From the NCBI GenBank assembly GCA_023420115.1, contig JAEZWR010000017.1, forward strand, positions 1 to 44,033: 44,033 nucleotides of DNA. The letters run 5' to 3'. Under the pieces are notes generated by a model. The model did no database searches, was not told the DNA's origin, and saw only the letters and a program-made list of their open reading frames with translations. Below, piece after piece: positions 17,566 to 26,625 of the stretch. Both the position numbers and the translations under genes were made by a program. This DNA comes from Bacillota bacterium (GTDB taxonomy: Bacteria; Bacillota; Clostridia; Saccharofermentanales; Fastidiosipilaceae). Within the stretch, counting starts at the first letter, position 1. Each line of letters opens with the position of its first letter.

Positions 17566-19116
17566 ATGGAATTTTCTTTGACAAGACAAGATAGAACAGA
17601 CCCCCTTAGCAATAAAGAAATGCATATCTATTGTAAAGGGGCGAATAATAAATTTACCTTTATTCCAATGCCGGGATTTAAAAGTAAATTTTTTGGAATA
17701 ATAGTTCCTTTTGGTTCATTTATGAGGCATATGCCCACAACTTCGGAGAAAATTTTAGATTTGCCAGCTGGAACAGCTCATCTTCTTGAACATCTGATTT
17801 TTTCACGAGATAATAGTTTGAAAAATTATGGAGCAAGTGATCAATGTGATCCATTAGAAGAATTAGAAAAATCTGGTGCAGAGCTAAATGCATATACATC
17901 ACATGACCATACTCTTTTTTACATTCAGTCCGTTGATAATTTCTACGAGTCGGCTTTGAATCTTCTCAAAACAGTCTTAAGTTTTAATACTGATGCTATA
18001 AGGCTCGAAAATGAACGTAAAGTTATAATGCAGGAGATTTTGTTAGATTTAGAGAATCCAGAAGAAAAAGTATATAACGATATTATGCATAATCTTTTTA
18101 GTTCACATCCAATTAGAGATGATATTGCAGGAACAAAAGATACTTTAGATCTAATAGATGAAGAGATAGTCAATGAGGCATATCATTATTATTATTCCCC
18201 AGAGAGACTAAATTTCGTGGTGGTTGGTGATATTGATGAAACATTATTTTTAGAGCAAACACTGGCTGTGCTTTATCCTACACAATATATTTTTAATAAT
18301 GAAAAAGACTTATTATACTTCGATAATTCAAATGCTTTAGGTGAAGAAATTGAAATAGATACACTTGGTCAAGAGTTAGATGCGGGAGCTTTTTCAAAAT
18401 TTGAGAATGAACAAGTACTTTCTTCTGAGTTTGAAGATAAGAACTATGGAAAAGTTATTGCTGACAATATCAATAACAAGCTTCCCCAATTCATCGGAGC
18501 CTTGGATTATCCTATATGCCATATCGAAGAAGATAGAGGCTCAATTAGCAAGGTGATTAAAGTTGATAGCGAAGAGGATTTTTATTGTATAGCTTATAGA
18601 GATTCATATTTTGGTCAAGATAGGAGAATATACGGACTGGACATTGAGCGACGAAAATTGGCTGCAGAAGTTGTCTTGGGTATACTTTTTGGTTCGTCAT
18701 CAAAATTTTATGAACAAGCTAATAGAGAAGCGCTGATTGATGATTCTTATTTTTGGCAGTACGTATGTTATGGAGATATAGCTTATTTTTGTTTAGGTTC
18801 ATATACATCTGATCCCGAATTACTTTCTAAGAGTGTTAAAGAAGTTATTGAAAAATCACTTATGTCGGACAGTATTTCAATTGACGACTTTAATCGCAGG
18901 AAGAAAATGATCATTGGAAACTATATTCAAGAGCAAGACTCAATACAAGAATTAGGTTTTCTTATGGCGGGCTTTAATACCAAGCAAATGGATGGCTTCC
19001 ATTATTCAAGCCTATCGAGAAATTTGTGCATGGATGATGGCGTGAGCATTCTTAATGATCTTTTCAATGAGAGCAAGTGTGTGGAAATAATTGCTGAGTC
19101 GTCACGAAATGATTGA
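17566..19116 (+). CDS. yfmH: M16-family zinc peptidase, YfmH-like
   Basis: The catalytic-type partner of YfmF. The inverted zinc motif HLLEH is at residues 72-76, and the distal glutamate lies in the NERKVIMQEILLDLENPEEK helix about 75 residues later, as expected for M16 peptidases. The 516 residues exceed the usual 425 or so. An acidic insertion (around 245-310) lies between the two M16 lobes. ATG 17566 is preferred over an upstream TTG at 17554 because GAGGA overlaps that TTG and sits at good spacing to the ATG. It lies 88 bases behind the RibF-YfmF fusion, so the YfmF/YfmH pair is still adjacent. Homologues are implicated in 5-aminopentanol modification of EF-P in Bacillus. Whether it cleaves peptides here is unknown. 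Confidence 0.88.
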   Translation: MEFSLTRQDRTDPLSNKEMHIYCKGANNKFTFIPMPGFKSKFFGIIVPFGSFMRHMPTTSEKILDLPAGTAHLLEHLIFSRDNSLKNYGASDQCDPLEELEKSGAELNAYTSHDHTLFYIQSVDNFYESALNLLKTVLSFNTDAIRLENERKVIMQEILLDLENPEEKVYNDIMHNLFSSHPIRDDIAGTKDTLDLIDEEIVNEAYHYYYSPERLNFVVVGDIDETLFLEQTLAVLYPTQYIFNNEKDLLYFDNSNALGEEIEIDTLGQELDAGAFSKFENEQVLSSEFEDKNYGKVIADNINNKLPQFIGALDYPICHIEEDRGSISKVIKVDSEEDFYCIAYRDSYFGQDRRIYGLDIERRKLAAEVVLGILFGSSSKFYEQANREALIDDSYFWQYVCYGDIAYFCLGSYTSDPELLSKSVKEVIEKSLMSDSISIDDFNRRKKMIIGNYIQEQDSIQELGFLMAGFNTKQMDGFHYSSLSRNLCMDDGVSILNDLFNESKCVEIIAESSRND

Positions 19117-19166
19117 AAAAATTAATATATACATGTGTGTTATTTTGGGGTCGAAACCACTAGTTT

Positions 19167-19196
19167 TTGAATAAAAATATTATTGACCACTATAAA
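19167..19196 (+). promoter_or_regulatory. Candidate sigma-A promoter of lgt
   Basis: TTGAAT (19167-19172) and TATAAA (19191-19196) are spaced by 18 bases. The leader from about 19203 includes three perfect TATTTTA heptamers (19221-19241) plus a partial TATTTA (19242-19247), then the AAGGAG ribosome binding site. Confidence 0.5.
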
Positions 19197-19263
19197 GTGA
19201 CGAGCAATTTTTATCTTTGATATTTTATATTTTATATTTTATATTTATATAAGGAGATAAATT

Positions 19264-20148
19264 ATGAATGAAGTTTTTCATGTTTCATTCCCTGGATTAG
19301 GTATTAATAATTTACCTGTTCCTAGAGTTTTTGTTAATCTCTTTGGCATTGATATATATTTTTATAGTTTGTGTATTTGCTTGGGTTTGCTTCTTTCTTT
19401 GATTCTCGCTGCTAGACGATCCCATAAATTTAATATAAAAGATGATGATATTTATACTATTGCAACTTTGGCCATACCTTTACTTATTATAGGAGCGAGG
19501 CTCTATTTTGTTGCCTTTGAATGGAATAGTTTCAAAGGAGATCTCAGTAAAATTTTAGACATTCGTTCTGGAGGCTTGGCCTTTTATGGCGGTGTAATAG
19601 GTGGTATAGTCGCTATTTATATTGTTTCCAAAATAAGAAAAGTGGCCTTTGTAGATTATCTTGACTATCTATGTCCTTATCTTGCTCTGGGGCAGGCTAT
19701 TGGTAGATGGGGAAATTTTTTCAATCAAGAGGCTTTTGGAAGTAATACGACTTTGCCTTGGGGGATGATATCTGAGGGGACACGTTCTTATTTAACACAA
19801 ATTGAGAAGAATTATCACAATATGGATATTAACCCCTTGTTGCCAGTTCATCCAACTTTTTTATATGAGTCACTGGCTAATCTTTTGATTTTCGCTTTGA
19901 TAATCAGATTACAAAATAAGGGTTATTTTGGAAGCAGGAGACGCTTTTTTTGCAGCTCAGTTTATTTACTATGCTATGGTGTGACAAGATTTATTGTAGA
20001 AGGATTAAGAACGGACTCCTTATTTGTACCTAATACTTCCATAAGAATTTCGCAGCTGCTTTCTATATTTATGGTGGTATTTGCTATTATTTTTCTCATG
20101 TATAACCTGCTATTTAAGAGAAAAGAAGATGATATGACTTTAGAGTAA
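19264..20148 (+). CDS. lgt: Prolipoprotein diacylglyceryl transferase
   Basis: Lgt is an inner-membrane enzyme that moves a diacylglyceryl group from phosphatidylglycerol to the lipobox cysteine of prelipoproteins. The 294-residue protein has about seven hydrophobic segments. It contains the family signature region around ALGQAIGRWGNFFNQEAFG (residues 142-160), a GGLAFYGGVIGG motif and the C-terminal HPTFLYESLANLL and RFIVEGLRTDSL blocks. The ATG at 19264 is 7-8 bases after AAGGAG. It stands between the yfm peptidases and the division cluster, with its own likely promoter. Confidence 0.96.
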   Translation: MNEVFHVSFPGLGINNLPVPRVFVNLFGIDIYFYSLCICLGLLLSLILAARRSHKFNIKDDDIYTIATLAIPLLIIGARLYFVAFEWNSFKGDLSKILDIRSGGLAFYGGVIGGIVAIYIVSKIRKVAFVDYLDYLCPYLALGQAIGRWGNFFNQEAFGSNTTLPWGMISEGTRSYLTQIEKNYHNMDINPLLPVHPTFLYESLANLLIFALIIRLQNKGYFGSRRRFFCSSVYLLCYGVTRFIVEGLRTDSLFVPNTSIRISQLLSIFMVVFAIIFLMYNLLFKRKEDDMTLE

Positions 20149-20238
20149 AAGTACTAACGATGATTTTTGTGTTACTCATTACGTGGATTAGTTCTATGTA
20201 TTTGCCTAATTTACTATAGGTTGGAAATAGTATTTCTT

Positions 20239-21243
20239 ATGGATAAGATTGATTATAAAGAAAAAAATATCGAGTTTTCACATAGTCCAGTTTTACTTAG
20301 AGAGACTTTGGAGGCCTTAAATATTAAAAAAGGCTTATCTTATTTAGACTTGACTTTGGGAGGTGCTGGTCACAGTAGCGAAATCCTAAAAGCGCTCTGC
20401 GGAAGTGGAGAACTTTTTGCTTTTGATCAAGATATTGATGCTCTGACATATGCGAGGAAAAAACTAGTAGAATTGAAAGAAAATTTGTCATCTCATGTGG
20501 ACTTGGAATTTTTTAATTGTAATTTTAGTATGTTGAATCAAAGATTGAATGAGTTTGATGAGATAAATAATAGAGAAAAGACCCTTTTCGATGGAATTTT
20601 GGCTGATATAGGTGTTAGTAGTTATCAGTTGGATGAAGCAGAAAGAGGCTTCTCATATCAACATGATGGACCACTCGATATGAGAATGAATAAATCCGCC
20701 AAGCTCACCGCAGCGCAAATAGTTAATACATATTCCGAAGCCCAAATAGCGGATATTCTATTTACATATGGTGAAGAGAAAAATAGTAGAAGAATAGCGA
20801 GAGCAATCGTAGAACAGAGAAAGATACAAGAGTTTAAAACTACGGCTGAACTGCGAGACTGTATTTGTGGGGCTAAAATTAGACTAGACAAATCTGGCAA
20901 GCACCCCGCCAAAAGAAGCTTCCAAGCCTTGAGAATAGCTGTTAATTCAGAATTGGAAGTGCTGGAAAGTATGCTCAGTCAGGCAATAGATAGACTTAAA
21001 CCGGGCGGTAGACTGGTTATTATAAGTTTCCATTCTTTAGAAGATAGAATTGTCAAAAATTTTTTCAAGGCACAAGTTAATGTTTGCACTTGTCCTCCCA
21101 AGATGCCCTGTATATGTGGCAAAGAAGCTCTTGGGAAAATTATATATCCCAAAGGATTAACTGCTAGTGAAGAAGAACTTAAACTTAATCTTAGATCAAG
21201 ATCGGCCAGACTGCGTTGCTTCGAGAAACGTCTTGACTCTTAA
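20239..21243 (+). CDS. rsmH: 16S rRNA (cytosine1402-N4)-methyltransferase RsmH
   Basis: RsmH (MraW) methylates N4 of C1402 in 16S rRNA using SAM. The 334-residue product starts FSHSPVLLRETLEAL and has the SAM-binding YLDLTLGGAGHSSEIL, then FDQDIDAL and DGILADIGVSSYQLDEAERGFS. The C-terminal RLVIISFHSLEDRIVKNFF and a cysteine-rich CTCPPKMPCICGKE stretch follow. ATG 20239 is chosen because homologues begin shortly before FSHSPVLL; the frame stays open back to a TTG at 20167 but that extension (CYSLRGLVLCICLIYY) is unlike the family. The SD is weak. It is the first gene of the dcw-like cluster; mraZ, normally just upstream, is absent. Confidence 0.95.
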   Translation: MDKIDYKEKNIEFSHSPVLLRETLEALNIKKGLSYLDLTLGGAGHSSEILKALCGSGELFAFDQDIDALTYARKKLVELKENLSSHVDLEFFNCNFSMLNQRLNEFDEINNREKTLFDGILADIGVSSYQLDEAERGFSYQHDGPLDMRMNKSAKLTAAQIVNTYSEAQIADILFTYGEEKNSRRIARAIVEQRKIQEFKTTAELRDCICGAKIRLDKSGKHPAKRSFQALRIAVNSELEVLESMLSQAIDRLKPGGRLVIISFHSLEDRIVKNFFKAQVNVCTCPPKMPCICGKEALGKIIYPKGLTASEEELKLNLRSRSARLRCFEKRLDS

Positions 21244-21374
21244 TTTATTTTGCTAATATATGGCATGAGATATAAACAAGCTTAAAAAGTTTCTAATAAA
21301 TAGCAGATAAAAAGAACTACATATCGTATATTGAATTTAGGGATTAGTTCACATTTTAACAAAGATAAAATATA

Positions 21375-21414
21375 CAATAAATTATTCAGGTTGATAATTT
21401 ATTGTGCCTTTTTT
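21375..21414 (+). terminator. Terminator or attenuator between rsmH and ftsL
   Basis: CAATAAATTAT (21375-21385), an 8-base loop and ATAATTTATTG (21394-21404) form a perfect 11-bp but AT-rich stem, followed by TGCC and six T residues (21409-21414). It stands only about 40 bases before the ftsL start and no good promoter was seen after it. It may be a leaky terminator that lowers expression of the division genes. Confidence 0.6.
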
Positions 21415-21454
21415 CAAGTAAAATAAAGAGTGATTATTTTTATTTATACATGAG

Positions 21455-22039
21455 ATGAATATGAGAGAAAATAATAAATTAAATATAACAAGTTCTGGTA
21501 TTGGGGCTAAGGTTCAAAAAGGGAAGCAAAAGGGAAGATCAAAGTTTAGATTAATTATTTTGATTTTTATTATTCTTTGGACAACTATGCTTCTTTTTGT
21601 TATTTTGCGTCAACAGGCAAAAAATTTGGAAGTTAACTTTAGGAATGCTTCGCTTAGGAGACAAATTTCTATAATAAGACAAGAGATAAGAGAACGAAAT
21701 GATAAATTGAATGATGCAATAGATATAAATCAGATCACTTCACGAGCTATTGAATTAGGATTGACACATATTAAGGAAAATCAGAAGAGATTGATTCCAC
21801 AAGTTGAGAGTAATAGATTACTTGTTCACCGAGAGGATGCTAATGCAATTATGGCTAATGGTGAAACTTCGACTTTACCTCTTAATCGAATTTATCAAAA
21901 TCTAGAGACTTATTTTGAAGAACATAGGAATAGGACACTTGCCGAAGCTGAGACTCCCTTAGTAGATACTAATAGTCAAAATGCAGAAAAGTCAGAAAGT
22001 GAGCCAGATGATAGTAATATAGCTGAAGTTTCAGAATGA
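21455..22039 (+). CDS. ftsL: FtsL/DivIC-like septum formation protein
   Basis: A small bitopic membrane protein. There are about 25 basic residues inside, then one hydrophobic segment (LIILIFIILWTTMLLFVIL, about 30-48). An extracytoplasmic coiled coil follows (NLEVNFRNASLRRQISIIRQ and on, to about residue 90), with an ITSRAIELGLTHI motif typical of FtsL/DivIC after the coil. In the divisome FtsL, DivIC and FtsQ form a complex that activates FtsW-FtsI. Position between rsmH and the PBP gene supports FtsL. The last 60 or so residues (acidic, Ser/Glu-rich) are an unusual extension; the family is often near 120 residues. The start may be 21455 or the in-frame ATG at 21461; both have a poor SD. 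Confidence 0.8.
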   Translation: MNMRENNKLNITSSGIGAKVQKGKQKGRSKFRLIILIFIILWTTMLLFVILRQQAKNLEVNFRNASLRRQISIIRQEIRERNDKLNDAIDINQITSRAIELGLTHIKENQKRLIPQVESNRLLVHREDANAIMANGETSTLPLNRIYQNLETYFEEHRNRTLAEAETPLVDTNSQNAEKSESEPDDSNIAEVSE

Positions 22040-22150
22040 ATTTTCAAATTATCGCAATTTGATATTAAATTACTAGGACTTAAATTAGCTAAAAGAAGAG
22101 AAATTCTTATTTGTTATAGATAAAGTGAATGATTATTTGGGGAGTATGTG

Positions 22151-24739
22151 ATGCCAAATAAGGAAAGAAATTTTCAAAATATAGATAAAGTTATAAATAG
22201 AGAATCTTCAAGTAAAAAGTCAAAGAATAGGGAGAAAAGAAATGAAGGTTTTTTTTCTATTTTTAAAAGACTTTTTCCAGGAATTAAATTTCGTTGGAGC
22301 TTACTTTTACCAGCTCTGATACTTACATCCTACAGTTTGGTATCTATTGGTAAATTATTCAGTCTTTCGGTTATCCAAAATCGATTCTATACAGAAAAGG
22401 CTGCAGGACAACATATGAGACGAACTGTAGTTTATCCAGAACGAGGAAGAATAATAGATAGTAAGGGCAAAGTGCTCGCCACTACTGTTTATATCTATAC
22501 AATAGGAATTACGCCTCGTGATGTTAGGTCTATTATTGGTGCCAAGGAAGCTAGCATAGATAATATATGTGACAATGTTGCTAATATATTATCTTTGGAT
22601 AGAGACGAGCTTATGCAGTCATTTAAAAATACAGATGCTACCTATATACAGCTTAAGAAAGGTGTCGATAGAGAGACAAAAACAAAATTAGAAGAGTATT
22701 TAGACAAGTATGTAATAGGTGGTTTTGCCATTGATCCTGTTGCGAAGAGATACTATCCAGAGAAAGACTACTTGTCTACTGTCATAGGTTTTACGAGTAC
22801 GCAAGATCAAAACCCGAGTGGTATTTTGGGTGTAGAGTATTCATATAATAACGATTTGACCGGAGAGCCGGGTTATAGTTACACTCAGGTGGATAACTTT
22901 CTTCAGAGTCAGCTTCCAAATGCCAAGTCTGCTACTGTTTCTGCTAAAGATGGTAATGACGTTGTATTAACGATAAATGAAGAATTACAGAGAGAAACAG
23001 AAGAGGTTGTGTCGTGGATGAGCGATGCGACAAATCCTGAACGAGGAGCGATGGCTATTGTAATGGATCCAAAGACAGGTGAAATTTTGGCAATGGCAGG
23101 TGCAAATCGCTTTGACTTGAATAATCCAAGTGCTTGTCCTCCGAATAAAAATCCTAATACTTGGGATCCTAATACTAACGAAGAAGACTTGAATTATTTA
23201 ATGTCTGAAATTTGGAGAAATAAGGTTATTTCCGAACCTTATGAACCTGGATCAATTATGAAGCCTTTTACTTTGAGCATAGCTTTTGATGAAGGGCAGG
23301 TTTCCTTAGATGAGCTTCTTTCTGATGCTCCTATCCAGATGGGTGACTGGAATCTTTATCCAATGAAATGTTGGGCTGACAATATCTATGGCTTCAATCA
23401 CGGACTAGAGACCATACAAGATGCTCTAATGAGATCTTGCAACCCTCCCTTTGCTATATTAGCTCAACGTGTAGGCATAAGTAATTTTTATGATTACGTA
23501 AAAAGATTAGGTTTTACAGAGAACACAGGCATAGATCTTCCTGCGGAGTCTGTTGGTCTTATTCATAGCAATCCTTCAATAACTGACCTTTGTACTATTT
23601 CTATTGGTGAGCAGAGTACAGTCAGCATGATTAGAATGGCGACGATTTATTCCGCCTTGGCTAATGGTGGTAAGATAATCAAGCCTCATGTTGTTAAGAG
23701 AGTTCAATCCAGAGATGGAACAGTTATAAGAGAAAATACACCTGAAGTTGTTAGACATATTTTTTCTGAGAGCATTACAGCACAGGTTCGCCAAATGATG
23801 ATCCCTGGAACACACTTCCCAGAAGGTAGTGGACCTAGGCTCTATGGTTCTGGTTTGCTTTCTGCTGGTAAGACTGGTACCAGTCTTGATAATGAAGATA
23901 ATAATAAAGTGTGTTACTCATCAGCTCTAATAACTCCATATGATTATCCTGATTTTATTGTCCTATGTGCGAGCTTAGTGCCTAGAGCGGATACAGATTC
24001 TAAAATAATGCAGCTTGGTGCAAGATTAATTGCCAGAAAGGCTTCTGAAATTTTTAAGCAAAAAGCCAGATTTGACGAATATGATATTGGCAGAGTATTT
24101 GATTCTGCTTATTTGCAAGATTATTCAGGTTTAAGTTATTTTCAGGCTGTATCGGATGCTGCTATAAATAGAGATATTCAAGTTATAGCGCCAGAAGGAA
24201 CCGCACACAATGAGATAATTACAGAACAGTTCCCAACTTCGGGAGTACCTGTTTCTTCTGATTCTAAAATTTATGTAGGAACAGCCAAACATCCAATCCC
24301 TGATGAATGGAAGAGATCAGTTGAAGTTCCTAATTTTATCGGTTTAACTTATTTTGAAGCCAAGCAACTTGCTGCAAATTCTGGTTTGAATTTAGCTCTT
24401 TCAGGTTACGATCCAGATTCGGCAGTTAGCTACCAAAGCATAATGAATAAAGATAGCAATGGTAAAGTTAATACTGTTCAAAAGGGTACAATTATTTCAC
24501 TTATTTTTGATGGAGAGGCGCTGCCGAGTCCTGATGTTGGTTTAAATGTTGAGATTTGGAGAGAAAATCCAACAGTGAGTGCAACTACTAATGAGAATGA
24601 GACAGATATAGATGCCGATGAAGCTTGGAGACGCTTCGATTCAGATATAGAAGAGATTGAAACAGCTTCAAATTCTAATATGAATAGTAGTACTGAAGGT
24701 AGTTCAAATTTGGATAGTGAGATTCAAGAACTTCAATAG
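22151..24739 (+). CDS. ftsI: Class B penicillin-binding protein with PASTA domains (FtsI/SpoVD type)
   Basis: A membrane-anchored transpeptidase that crosslinks septal peptidoglycan. Order: basic cytoplasmic tail, one membrane helix near residues 50-75, PBP dimerisation domain, then the transpeptidase domain. The catalytic motifs are SIMK (Ser368-Lys371), SCN (Ser429-Asn431) and KTGT (Lys574). Two PASTA-like repeats follow: a degenerate one (DYSGLSYFQAV onward) and a clearer one (VEVPNFIGLTYFEAKQLAA onward). The protein ends in an acidic Asn/Ser-rich tail. ATG 22151 is preferred to GTG 22148 because GGAG (22141-22144) is 6 bases away. The 862-residue length is above the usual 650-750. It is the septal PBP by position behind ftsL; SpoVD is the alternative name in spore formers. 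Confidence 0.93.
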   Translation: MPNKERNFQNIDKVINRESSSKKSKNREKRNEGFFSIFKRLFPGIKFRWSLLLPALILTSYSLVSIGKLFSLSVIQNRFYTEKAAGQHMRRTVVYPERGRIIDSKGKVLATTVYIYTIGITPRDVRSIIGAKEASIDNICDNVANILSLDRDELMQSFKNTDATYIQLKKGVDRETKTKLEEYLDKYVIGGFAIDPVAKRYYPEKDYLSTVIGFTSTQDQNPSGILGVEYSYNNDLTGEPGYSYTQVDNFLQSQLPNAKSATVSAKDGNDVVLTINEELQRETEEVVSWMSDATNPERGAMAIVMDPKTGEILAMAGANRFDLNNPSACPPNKNPNTWDPNTNEEDLNYLMSEIWRNKVISEPYEPGSIMKPFTLSIAFDEGQVSLDELLSDAPIQMGDWNLYPMKCWADNIYGFNHGLETIQDALMRSCNPPFAILAQRVGISNFYDYVKRLGFTENTGIDLPAESVGLIHSNPSITDLCTISIGEQSTVSMIRMATIYSALANGGKIIKPHVVKRVQSRDGTVIRENTPEVVRHIFSESITAQVRQMMIPGTHFPEGSGPRLYGSGLLSAGKTGTSLDNEDNNKVCYSSALITPYDYPDFIVLCASLVPRADTDSKIMQLGARLIARKASEIFKQKARFDEYDIGRVFDSAYLQDYSGLSYFQAVSDAAINRDIQVIAPEGTAHNEIITEQFPTSGVPVSSDSKIYVGTAKHPIPDEWKRSVEVPNFIGLTYFEAKQLAANSGLNLALSGYDPDSAVSYQSIMNKDSNGKVNTVQKGTIISLIFDGEALPSPDVGLNVEIWRENPTVSATTNENETDIDADEAWRRFDSDIEEIETASNSNMNSSTEGSSNLDSEIQELQ

Positions 24740-24806
24740 ATTAAAGTGGCGTAAATATATTAATTTATAATTGTCATACTTGAGAGAGTATTAATAGAAG
24801 GATGGG

Positions 24807-26540
24807 ATGAAGATGCTGGCTTATATAAGTGATTATTTAAAATTAGAGGGGCTTAAACGCTCCTATAATTTTAATCCGGACAGAGATTTCCGAATTCTAT
24901 CTATCTCAAGTGACAGTCGTTCTGATCTCGTAGATAAGGCCTTTATTGCACTCCGTGGTGAAAGATTTGACGGACATGATTTCTTAGAACACGCTGTAAA
25001 TAAAGGGGCTAGGCTCCTCATAATTGATGAAGCTGCAGAAAAAGAATTAAATCTAGAGTCTGCTTCCGGTATACCTTCTTATCTTGAAAATATCTGTATA
25101 TTGGTTTTTTCTGATACGGTCTATGCATTAACGATTATTGCTAGAGAATATAGAAGAACTTGGGGGGGCAGGATAGTTACAGTTACCGGTAGTGTTGGTA
25201 AGACAAGTACAAGAAATGTTATAGCTAAGTCTTTAGCCAGTAGCTATTTGGTGAGACGGACACAGAAAAATTTAAATAATCCAATTGGAGTTTCTCAAAC
25301 TCTTATGAATATGGATGACGAAGCTGAATTGGCGGTCATAGAATTAGGTATGGACAGAATGGGAGAAATTTTTCAATCTGCCAGAGCTTGTGAGGCCAAC
25401 GTAGCTGTCATTACTAATATTGGTTTTTCTCACATTGAAAACTTGGGTAGCAGAGAAAATATTGCAAAGGCTAAGTTTGAGATTGCAGAATGCCTATCTC
25501 CTAATTCAGCACTGATTTTAAATGCGGACGATGATATTTTATTTCAGCATTTCTTAAATTTTAATGCTGAATATCTTTTAAGAAAGAATATTAATAAAAT
25601 TTGTTTGTGTGGTCTCTGTGACGATAATAGATTAGAGCAAGTAAGGATCAAGGCCGGAGAGTTAGTAAAAGAGTATATTGAAGTAAAAAATAATTGTGAT
25701 GAGCTAGTAGCTGGCGATGTGGATGACTTCAGTTTAAGTTATTACACGAGAAAAACATTAGAGCATGAAGATAAGCTGGTTTTGTTGATTAAGAAATTTA
25801 TTTTTAATGACAAGACTTTAAATTCCAAAGTAGCAAATGCTGAAAATATTCAGTTTTCTATACCTCATATGGCAGAGCATCATCTGCAAAATTTGTTGAT
25901 TTCTTTTTCCGTTGCAAGGCTTTTTGATATTGATGATATTGAATTAGAGAGAAGTTTCCAAGAAAGGGATAACGAAGGAAATAGAGAGAGACTGGAAAGG
26001 CTTGGAGAGATTAGTATTTTCCATGATTATTACAATGCCAGTCTTGAATCGATGAGAGCCTCGTTCGACTCAGCTAGACTTTTATGCCCAATTGAAGAAA
26101 ATAGGGTAGTTATTTTAGCTTGTGTCAATGAACTTGGATCTTATGCTGAGCAAATTCATTATGAGATTGGCAAGAGTTTATTTAGAAAATTCAAGACAAA
26201 AAAAGATAGGATTTTTTTGCTTGGCGCTTTTGCAAGCAGTATGGCTAGAGCATACTTGGATGAGGAAAATTTAAGTAAAAATAGTGAAGATAATGAATGT
26301 GCAAATAATTTATGTGCCGATATAGATGGAAATACTTTTTTGCATGAGCGTGTTTTTGCGGATAAAGATAAATTGTGGAAAGCCCTCGAGAAAAGATTTT
26401 TTGAAGCAGTCGAGGATTCTGATAAAGGTATAGAGTCAGTTAATTTAGATAATCATAGTTTTTTCTTTTTAATCAAGGGCTCTAGAGGATATCAGCTAGA
26501 AACAATTGCTGATAAAATAAAGGAGAAGTTAGAAATTTAA
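24807..26540 (+). CDS. murF: UDP-N-acetylmuramoyl-tripeptide--D-alanyl-D-alanine ligase MurF
   Basis: This Mur ligase adds the D-Ala-D-Ala dipeptide to the UDP-MurNAc-tripeptide in the cytoplasm. N-terminal substrate-binding marks are ISSDSRSDLVDKAFIALRGE and FDGHDFLEHAVNKGARLLI. The ATP P-loop is TGSVGKTSTRN, followed by LNNPIGVSQTL and the NVAVITNIGFSHIENLGSRENIAKAK region (in two parts), and a C-terminal FHDYYNASLESMRAS (DxYNANP-like) block. At 577 residues it is 110-120 longer than usual. Extra sequence lies between the central and C-terminal domains (roughly residues 265-340) and near residues 485-510. MurE and MurD are not encoded nearby. The start ATG 24807 follows AGAAGGA. Confidence 0.92.
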   Translation: MKMLAYISDYLKLEGLKRSYNFNPDRDFRILSISSDSRSDLVDKAFIALRGERFDGHDFLEHAVNKGARLLIIDEAAEKELNLESASGIPSYLENICILVFSDTVYALTIIAREYRRTWGGRIVTVTGSVGKTSTRNVIAKSLASSYLVRRTQKNLNNPIGVSQTLMNMDDEAELAVIELGMDRMGEIFQSARACEANVAVITNIGFSHIENLGSRENIAKAKFEIAECLSPNSALILNADDDILFQHFLNFNAEYLLRKNINKICLCGLCDDNRLEQVRIKAGELVKEYIEVKNNCDELVAGDVDDFSLSYYTRKTLEHEDKLVLLIKKFIFNDKTLNSKVANAENIQFSIPHMAEHHLQNLLISFSVARLFDIDDIELERSFQERDNEGNRERLERLGEISIFHDYYNASLESMRASFDSARLLCPIEENRVVILACVNELGSYAEQIHYEIGKSLFRKFKTKKDRIFLLGAFASSMARAYLDEENLSKNSEDNECANNLCADIDGNTFLHERVFADKDKLWKALEKRFFEAVEDSDKGIESVNLDNHSFFFLIKGSRGYQLETIADKIKEKLEI

Positions 26541-26625
26541 TGCCTATTAAGTGCGAGATGATATTCATTTTAACTTCGAATTATATTTAATTTATATTTT
26601 ATTGAACTAATATGAGGTATATACG

